This document shows positions 52,365-60,000 of a stretch of 64,000 nucleotides of DNA, piece by piece (positions within the stretch are counted from its first letter, which is position 1; every line of letters starts with the position of its first letter). Under the pieces are notes generated by a model. It had not been told where the DNA came from. It searched no databases and saw only the letters and a program-made list of their open reading frames with translations. Both the position numbers and the translations under genes were made by a program. Source of the DNA: Carposina sasakii (Eukaryota; Arthropoda; Insecta; Lepidoptera; Carposinidae); NCBI GenBank assembly GCA_014607495.2, contig CP053167.1, positions 3,906,001-3,970,000 on the forward strand, given 5' to 3'.

Positions 52365-53060
52365 TTAGAACCAACAATAACAGTAAATAAAATAAAATGG
52401 CAATCCGCCTAATGTAACTTTTCCCGGAGATAAACCTTCTTTTCCCCCAGCCAGTGCCAACAAGTTCCTGTATTCGGTAAACGTTTTATTCTGCCAATAA
52501 CCCAGATTACATAGCGGATGTCTCAACGCACGAGATATAAACCCTTGATCGTTCAATTTCAAAGCAGCACCGCATACTATATTGGTTGCTTTTTCGTCCC
52601 ATTTCATTTTCCTTTTGCACTGCCTATAAGCCTTCATAGCTCTATCCAATCCTCCACTGGCTTTCTTACAGTTCTTTATATCTTCTGCAGTCTTATTTAT
52701 TGTGCTAAATGTAAAAAGCTCAGTTGTAGCCATGACCGGTATGAAATTCTTGTCGAACAAGTTTGGGAAGTAGTAAGGTAGGAGAGACACGTCGAAACTG
52801 GGAGGAAACAGGCCTGGAATTAAATTGGGCAGGAGGGACATGTTGAAGCCCACTGGAAACATGTTGGGAGTAAGGTCGTGCAGGTCATATCCGGACATGT
52901 TGAAGCCGGGTGGTAGAAGCTTGGGGTTTATGGCTGATATGTTGAAACCTGGGGGGAAGATGCGTTGTTGATCACCTGGCGATAACCTCGCCTGATCACT
53001 CCAACATAATAGGTAAAGTAAGAATAGGAGAAGCTGGCTAAAGACATGGAAATACCACAT
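52365..53060 (-). CDS. Four-cysteine secreted/GPI-type protein 3 with repeat arm (unknown function)
   Basis: 231 residues, no intron. Signal peptide about 1-24 (FSQLLLFLLYLLCW). Residues 34-106 form an arm of imperfect repeats around F-P-P-G-F-N-M/I-S (Phe38, 52, 71, 88; spacing 14, 19, 17), rich in Pro, Leu and Asn. Sequons N40, N54 and N73 fall on the same repeat position; two more are N122 and N191. The four-cysteine domain is at 131-184 (C131, 148, 163, 184; spacing 16-14-20) with 'AMKAYRQC' like its paralogs. The C-terminus (GGLPFYFIYCYCWF) is hydrophobic after A-G-G and S-P-G, fitting GPI attachment. Nearly twice the length of its relatives; the arm is an added module. Confidence 0.8.
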   Translation of the reverse strand: MWYFHVFSQLLLFLLYLLCWSDQARLSPGDQQRIFPPGFNISAINPKLLPPGFNMSGYDLHDLTPNMFPVGFNMSLLPNLIPGLFPPSFDVSLLPYYFPNLFDKNFIPVMATTELFTFSTINKTAEDIKNCKKASGGLDRAMKAYRQCKRKMKWDEKATNIVCGAALKLNDQGFISRALRHPLCNLGYWQNKTFTEYRNLLALAGGKEGLSPGKVTLGGLPFYFIYCYCWF

Positions 53061-53631
53061 TGTAAAAACTTTTATAAAATAACAACTTTAGCGAGTCATT
53101 TCTAGAAAGGTTTGCAGAAATATGGAGAAAAATTACAAAATGCGCAGCGATGAACACAAAATATCTCTGCAGAATATTATGTACTTCGCAAAATTGACAC
53201 ATTTCTGTCATGTAAGATTGTCAGCCTCAGTCAGTCTGGTTTTTTAATATAATTGTGCCTCATCGAAATATCAGAATAGAGCCATATCTACAAAAAGAAC
53301 AATATGGGATCATTAGTAGCATTCACCAAAATGTATAAATAAGATTTTTGTGGATGTGGAAGCTGAGCAAGTCCTTTATATTTCTAACACTACTCATATA
53401 TTGTTATAATGCTAAACTCTACCTTCTACTTAGTCATAGAGTACCAGCCTACTATCGCTCAGAATAATAACGAGTCAAAACAGTCTCGTTTTCTACTCAA
53501 ACTTCTGCCGACAGAAGAAAAAGCAACCGTTAGGCGATTTGTAGGTAAGTACAACTTGCAAGAAAAATAACATCAAAAATAGATTTATCAATACTGTATA
53601 CAAAAAAATATGGAAAAGCACGACCTAAAAC
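53061..53631. other. Non-coding spacer between genes 3 and 4
   Basis: 'TATAAAAG' on the minus strand (about 53069-53076) is very close to the start codon of gene 3, so it may not be its TATA box. Nothing else seen. Confidence 0.4.
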
Positions 53632-54015
53632 TCAATAATTATTGTACACGATAAAAAACACTGGCACATATAGAGCGATTCTTCCCGGTCTTCGAAGCGT
53701 TACTCCAGCATTGCCATAGATTCTTTGAAAGTCCTTAAATAGCTTATGATCGTCAGCATTCATGAATGGCTTACAGAAAACTTGATGCAAATGTGACCAT
53801 ATAGCCGGAGCAACTAATCGTAATGTAGGCACGCATATCTTTTTAATCGACAATTCGTCGTTATGCACCGACAACTTGCATACCTCGAAGGCTTTCATTG
53901 TATTCCAAAGGGCATCGATGGCTTTTTTGCAATCAATCACAGTCTCTAGAAGCCCGGTACAGTGCGTGTAACACTGGAGAAATAACAGAACACAACAGAA
54001 GTATCTAATATTCAT
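53632..54015 (-). CDS. Four-cysteine secreted/GPI-type protein 4 (unknown function)
   Basis: 127 residues, no intron. Signal peptide about 1-20 (FCCVLLFLQCYTHCTG). Cys29, 46, 61 and 81 have spacing 16-14-19. 'CKKAIDALWNTMKAFEVC' matches the first Cys loop of protein 3 (CKK...MKA.) and 'CKPFMNADDH' matches 'CKPVMSVDQN' of protein 5. The C-terminus has the best GPI layout of the group: small residues G-N-A-G (101-104), a short polar spacer (VTLRRPGR), then IALYVPVFFIVYNNY. Neighbours on both sides are paralogs on the same strand. Confidence 0.8.
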   Translation of the reverse strand: MNIRYFCCVLLFLQCYTHCTGLLETVIDCKKAIDALWNTMKAFEVCKLSVHNDELSIKKICVPTLRLVAPAIWSHLHQVFCKPFMNADDHKLFKDFQRIYGNAGVTLRRPGRIALYVPVFFIVYNNY

Positions 54016-54570
54016 TATAAGAGAAGGGTGCTAGTGTGGAAGCACCTTTGTGGAGAATATTCTCTGAAACATATACAGATAAAATGGTACACTAACGATG
54101 AACTGACAAGGTTATTATTATTAATATTTATTAGACATACTATAGCTTGAGGTATAACTACTCGATTACCCAAATCTTCAGATTCCAATAACTCAATTGT
54201 GTGTGCTAATCATTCACATCTGGCCCCGCTGTGCTTAACGTGGCCATAGGAGCTTCTTCCAGATCTTGCAGCACTAACTACCCCTAATTTTTTATACTGA
54301 ATTTTATCAAGATAATAACAATAGAAAGTATGTAGAAAACGGCAGCAGAGTCCGTTGTTGTTTAGTAGAAAAAACTACAAATTACTTCCATCAAACATTT
54401 CCCTTTTTTGAGTACCCATATTTTTTTGTTGTATGTAATTCACTATATTCGATAAGTTATATAATTCATAAATGGGTATTCGCACTACTATCAGAGCCAT
54501 CGAGATTAACGCCCGGTCGCATCATGAGCGAAAATCGCGAATATTTCATAGCACAAAGAATACCTGGGGA
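54016..54570. other. Non-coding spacer between genes 4 and 5
   Basis: The recurring 'gcttaacgtggccataggag' module lies at 54230-54280. No exon seen. Confidence 0.4.
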
Positions 54571-54571
54571 C

Positions 54572-54700
54572 TTAGACAATGTAACAATTTTTCGCGCGAC
54601 AGCGAAGTTCGCAAAGTTATCGAACCATTTCTGCCAATACCGGTTACATCACGTACAGATTACGAACGCGCTTAATGATCGCTTCCAAATGAAAATAAAT
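54572..54700. mobile_element. MITE F, left arm only
   Basis: 'agacaatgtaacaattttt', 'agcgaagttcgcaaagttat' and 'cgaaccatttct' as in 20745 and 23207; the right arm is degenerate. It ends next to the stop codon of gene 5. Confidence 0.5.
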
Positions 54701-54706
54701 AACAAA

Positions 54707-55093
54707 TCAATAGTAGAAGTATATTACAAGAAACACTAAGCCGCATACATGGAACCTCCCAGAAACCTTCACCCCAGAATTGCCGAGAAGCTCATTGAAC
54801 TCTAAAAACATCACATTTTGATCAACAGACATCACCGGCTTGCACACAAGTTGCTTCAGCTGTCCGTACACTTGCGTGTTGATTTGCTTTAAGGGGGGCA
54901 AACATACTTTATCAACTGCTGACTGGCCACCAAAAGATATGTTCCCCTTGCATTTCTTGTACCCTGCCATGCCACTTTCCATTGCAACTGCAGCAGCCTT
55001 GCATTTGGCTAGGGTATCTGTACCGGGTACTTCAAAACTATGGACCTCATTTATAATTACATGAAGTATTAACAAATAATAACAAATCTTCAT
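54707..55093 (-). CDS. Four-cysteine secreted/GPI-type protein 5 (unknown function)
   Basis: 128 residues, no intron. Signal peptide about 1-19 (YYLLILHVIINEVHS). Cys31, 48, 64 and 84 have spacing 16-15-19. It carries one sequon (N51-I-S). Sequence blocks 'VCLPPLKQINTQVYGQLKQL' and 'CKPVMSVDQN' tie it to protein 4 and, through 'CLPP', to proteins 1 and 2. The C-terminus G-N-S-G (104-107), 'VKVSGR', then FHVCGLVFLVIYFYY, has a GPI layout nearly parallel to protein 4. Composition is milder and less basic than in protein 2. A plus-strand frame over it is a shadow. Confidence 0.8.
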   Translation of the reverse strand: MKICYYLLILHVIINEVHSFEVPGTDTLAKCKAAAVAMESGMAGYKKCKGNISFGGQSAVDKVCLPPLKQINTQVYGQLKQLVCKPVMSVDQNVMFLEFNELLGNSGVKVSGRFHVCGLVFLVIYFYY

Positions 55094-55930
55094 TTTATTT
55101 TATACTGAAAAGCGTGTATCAAATGGTGCCAAAGATATTAATTCACTGATGCACATTTTGTAAAACAATAAAATACAAACAGTGGTTGTTGAATGCCTAA
55201 TTTTCATCCTACCTGCTAAGGTATTTGTAGCATTGAAGTAATATTGGTTAAGTATAGGTATTTCTCAGAATACCTACTAACTATTTCTAGTTAGATTTTA
55301 ATTTATTTTCCCTAAAGAATATACTTACTCTCTAACGAGATATTTTCCCATATTTTCCTCTGTTGTCTGACATAATGACATAACATAATTTTTCAAAACA
55401 AACAATTTTATTATGCTGCCATCCATCTAACAGTCATAAACTTTGCAACCCTAGTCCCACACTAAGGCTGACCCCACATTTCCAGGCACGCGCCGCCCAA
55501 TGCGGGGTCAGGCTGAGAATCCTCCCAAGGTCTCGTTGTCATGCTATTCGTCTCTCAAGGTCTTGACGATGATGATGTTTTCCAAGCCGCAAATAGAACC
55601 AATACATCGTGCTATGAAGCTATGCTGCTAGAATATAACAGCTAAGCTATCAAACTATATTACCATTTCTACTTTGGAATCACATGGGCTAGGTGGGTAT
55701 CGTCATCATACACATACCTACATAATCCGGTCGATTACCTAAGCCACTAAACCAATGACGTAGTAAAACGTAGTAACTGGTTTTATTTTAGTTTGTCAAG
55801 CGAGCCTTAACCTAACCTCAGTCACATCGTACTCAACGTAAAAAGGTAGCTACGCGTTTTACTCAGAAAGCTTAGAGATGCAAACCTGCCTGCGCTGGTG
55901 GAACGACTTGATTAAGTATAGAAGAGTATA
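55094..55930. other. Non-coding stretch after the cluster
   Basis: Holds the third copy of the cluster motif (55314-55340) and a short hairpin 'ctgaccccacatttcc' ... 'aatgcggggtcag' (55466-55513). No exon seen. Confidence 0.45.
55314..55340 (+). repeat. Cluster-specific motif, copy 3
   Basis: All 27 bases of the motif at 50446-50472 recur here ('AAAGAATATACTTACTCT' then 'CTAACGAGA'), about 220 bp upstream (minus-strand sense) of gene 5. The motif thus brackets the whole cluster. Confidence 0.6.
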
Positions 55931-56098
55931 CCAGCCCCCCCTAGCATAGTGGATATCGTGTCGTACGATATCATATCGTCACTATACCAAATTCAATATG
56001 CGGTTATATTTATCTTAATTCGACAGGCTAAATGTCGATAAATCGGTTTATCATATAGTGTTTCGCAGGTCATGCTACTTGTGCAGGTATACTAGGGT
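55930..56098 (+). mobile_element. Repeat H, copy 1
   Basis: 'cagccccccctagcatagtgg', 'cgtacgatatcatatcgtc', 'gtcgataaatcggtttatca' and 'cgcaggtcatgctacttgtg'. The same blocks appear inverted at 63668-63836. Pieces of the element ('gatatcgtgtcgtacgatat') are themselves palindromic. Probably a MITE; class unknown. Confidence 0.55.
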
Positions 56099-56373
56099 AC
56101 CAGCAGCTATAGGTACCTACTATATAAAAGTCAGTCATAGTAGGTATTCTGTGGGTATAGATAGATCTAAACACCATGTAAACTGCGCTTGTGTAAATAT
56201 CTTAGTAATAGTGCGGCAATAATACACTGTTTTTTTATGGTGGTCATGCCTTTTTCATAACTCTGTAGAGTTGGCTGCATGGATGAAAAATTATTTTGTC
56301 CTTGACATTTTTTTTACAATAAAAAAATATTATTAGGGATGAGCAAGTTTTAATATAGTTAGTATCGATAGTA

Positions 56374-56521
56374 GGTTCGATTCCGGCAGTCACACTTAAA
56401 CCTAAACCTAATCTTAGTCAGGTCTATCTCTCTCCGTTCTTAAAATAAATGGCTGAGAGAAAAGGACAGGTAGGCCTAATTTTACGTTTGGGTTTAAGTG
56501 TGAGTGACTACCGGAATCGTC
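56374..56521. mobile_element. MITE E, intact palindrome
   Basis: 'ggttcgattccggcagtcac' and 'cttaaacctaaacctaat' on the left; 'gggtttaagtgtgagtgact' and 'accggaatcg' on the right. Longest arms of the three copies. Confidence 0.7.
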
Positions 56522-56823
56522 CATATTATAGGTATCGTGAAAATAATGAAAAATCAATACTTTTGATTATTTATTAAATTTTCAATAATATTTTCAGTGG
56601 AATAGTTCCATCTACAGGACACATAACTAAATATAAATATAAAATTATAGAATGATTATTAAAGGCTACAATAGAATTGATTTTTAAATAAAGCTAATAG
56701 TTCAATTTTTATATGACCATATTTTATTTTCTTAAGAGCATAAAAGCAGTTAGTATGTTTTTAGTAAACAACCCAAAACAACTCATTATTATTATTTTTT
56801 ATGTAAATACTTGCATGGAAAAA

Positions 56824-56886
56824 TATCGATATATTTATCATCAGCAATTTTCACAACGCTATTTATTTAACTTCCGTTTCCGGAAG
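56824..56886 (+). promoter_or_regulatory. PSMA1 promoter motifs: DRE and paired ETS-like sites
   Basis: TATCGATA (56824-56831) is the exact DREF binding element typical of insect housekeeping promoters. CTTCCGTTTCCGGAAG (56871-56886) is an inverted pair of CCGGAAG/CTTCCG ETS-type cores. They lie 180-240 bp before the PSMA1 start codon, with no TATA box near the expected start. Motifs are read directly; their use is inferred. Confidence 0.5.
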
Positions 56887-57064
56887 CGCCGGCTGTCAGA
56901 TTGACACTTTTTTGATTTGACATTGACAGCGCACTGTACGGTACTGGCGTCGGGCTAGCAGAAAAGTGTTTTATTTTATTGTTTAAACGTTATTTTACAT
57001 ACTAATTAAAGTACAAAATTGTACTGCATCCCGGAGATTTCTTAATTGTTAATCTTATATCAAA

Positions 57065-57067
57065 ATG
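57065..57067 (+). CDS. PSMA1: PSMA1 coding exon 1: start codon only
   Basis: 'caaaATG|gtatgtaag': the donor follows the ATG at once, so this exon contributes Met1 and the 5' UTR. The next exon begins with Phe2, as expected from M-F-R-N in animal PSMA1. Confidence 0.88.
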
Positions 57068-60000
57068 GTATGTAAGATCAATTTAAAACATTGTTTGTCA
57101 TCAACTTACGAAATTTTGTCATGTCATGCTATCCGCCGGTGCATCTTTTGTTCTAAATACATTAATACTATTTTACCACAATTATATTGCTTAATCCTAC
57201 GATAACAAAAGAGGACGTTAAATGTTTAATAATCTTGTTTAATTCTAGAGATCATCATCATAAGATTTATAACCTAAGATTTTTAACTTACAGTTTAGAA
57301 ACCAGTATGACAGTGATGTCACAGTCTGGAGCCCTCAAGGGCGACTTCATCAAGTGGAATATGCCATGGAAGCGGTCAAACTAGGTTCCGCTACCGTTGG
57401 GCTGAAGAATAAGGACTATGCTGTTCTTATTGCCCTGAAGAGAGCAGTCAGTGAACTGTCAGCTTATCAGAAGAAAATCATACCTATTGATGAGCATATT
57501 GGCATTTCTATATCTGGATTGACTGCTGATGCCAGGATGTTGAGGTAATTGAAACCTTTGTGACTAGGTCTTAACCCCATATCATTAGTTGAAGACCCAA
57601 ACTTTATTCACACTCAGAGAATTGACCACACATGACAGTGACATGGCAATAATTAAAAAAGATTTGACCTACCACTCGTTCTTTAGATTATAACTAGAGA
57701 TGAGCCGAATATTCGAACTGTATTTGGTATTTGGCGTATTCAGCAACTTTTTAACTATTTGAATTCGGCCGAATCATTCGGATTTGGCACCAAATATATT
57801 CAGTTTGAGTATTTTCATATTTTTGCCTTCACATACGGTATAGCCCTAAGGACAAAACTTCTTATGTGACATTTAAAGTGAAAGGTATTACATCCGTGCA
57901 AAGCTAGCCCTAGTTATACTTTCTCAGGTTCTAGAGTACACAGGTAGTATCAAAATTCATTTCAATTTGTTCAGTAGTTTTGGCTCACAAGCCAGACAGA
58001 CATACAGAGTAACTTTTTCGCATTTAATATATTATTTATGTATTAAATTTGAGTTTTTGTTTTTATTTACAACATAATCGTGTAATGTTTGAAGCAAAGT
58101 GACAGATAGTAGGCATAGCGATCAGAGATCGATTAATCACAAAATTTTTCGAGCCAAAAAAAATCTATTTTTCAAATCGATATGTAGTACTGAATCCATA
58201 AAACAAGTATGGTATAGAACGATAGCGAGTGTGGCCGGTGAAAGGGACATAAATTATGGTACATCCAAAATGCAAGGTGGCCAGTCGATAGAAAATTGCC
58301 CCATTTTGTGAAGTAGTGAAAGTGCTTATGATGAAAAATCATCATCATCCTGCCCTTATCCTATTACTTATGGGGTCGGTCGGCGTAATATGGTTTATTT
58401 ATATGGAAATTTTTTGGAAATCGATCTTTTAGACCTCGATTTTTTTGTGGATCAATTCATCAGGTCACGATTCGAATCGATTTATAAATCGATATTTTTT
58501 GGAAAGAATTGCCATCCCTAACAGACATCGCGGTGTGCGCGGGTGGTGGGCGGTGAGGTACGATACGCTCATCATTTAGCCAGCAACGACACGTTGGAAC
58601 TTGTTTGCACCGCAAAACAATCAAATGGTAAACCAAATAATTCGGCCGAATATTCGGTTCGGTAATGATTAAACCGAATACTATTCGGTGAAACCAGTAT
58701 TCGGCGCATCTCTAATTAAAACTTTAAAAATTTATATGATTATGTACTTTTTCCAATCTAGTTTTTATTTAGTTCTTGACTCTACTGCATGAGGGTATAA
58801 AGAATAACGGACAGAGTGTTGTTAATACACAGAGTGAAGCATTCATAGTAAGCTTGGTAACGATATTCCATGGAGTAGGGATGTGTAATGACGTGTTATC
58901 TACCCAACATACAAACCATAGTAAGCTCATTGCCTACTAGAAAATACGCCCACATGCGCAACGCACCACCGTTTCGGTACTTCAATCTGTGTATTGACAG
59001 CATTACGTCCGTTGTTCTTTATACGTTCATGCTAATCTGTTTGTCTGTGTTTATTTGTTATAACTTAGATTGAGACTGCAGAGTTATATCAAAATCCATT
59101 TCATAGTTTTGATGTCAAAAAGTTGCATTTATTTCTGTCATGTAGGTAATTAGGAGTAGCTTTAACTCTATGCCATAAAAGTGTACCATAGTGCCATACC
59201 ATTTTTTTCAGCCGCTTTATGCGTTCAGAATGCCTGAACCATCGCTACGCTCATGACTCGGTCATGCCAGTCGGTCGCCTCATCTCACTGGTGGGCAACA
59301 AGATGCAGATATGTACCCAGCGTTACGACAAGCGTCCGCTAGGTGTGGGCCTTTTGGTAGCTGGATATGATGTAAGTATACTCTTAGTTACCATTTAGAA
59401 TATGTAGAATAATTTTTATTACGTGTTTTCCACCAGGCAGTCATCTTTGTAGACTGAAATGAATGAGCTTGCCAGAGTGACCAAGTTAGCAAAAAAACTG
59501 AGTGAGCGGACTCAAAAGGCTTTTTCCCAGATGTGGGACACTGTTATTACCCTTGCTACATAATGTTATTATTCTAGTCTTCTCTCATCAATCTCATCTT
59601 ATTACAAGAGTCTTTGTGAAATAGCTGTTTTATACTTGAAGAAAATTGTTTGCACCGCGTTGCCGCCCGGGTGCGCCGTGCAGTGTTCTATTTATCTTGC
59701 TAGAATGATGTGCTTACTTATCCATGCAATACTTTAGTAGATAACACTCAAGGAGACTAGCCCCCTGATTACGTAAAAGCAATAGCCAAGCCGAAGCCGC
59801 GAATAATTGAGTGTGTGTATGCGTGGGGCGCGGGACGACGCCGAGCGCTCGTTGCGGGCATGCATGTACTCTCAATTATCGCGATCGCGCTGCTTCGGCT
59901 TGGCTATTGCTTTAACGTAATCAGAGGGTAGGTTACAGCTGTATTGTATTTTTGTTGTTTTTTATTCTAAAACAAATTTTCCTCATACATTTACAGGATC

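Noticed and set aside
58099..58311. 70-codon plus frame in PSMA1 intron 2
   Set aside because: Lies inside the hAT-like element; no transposase motif.
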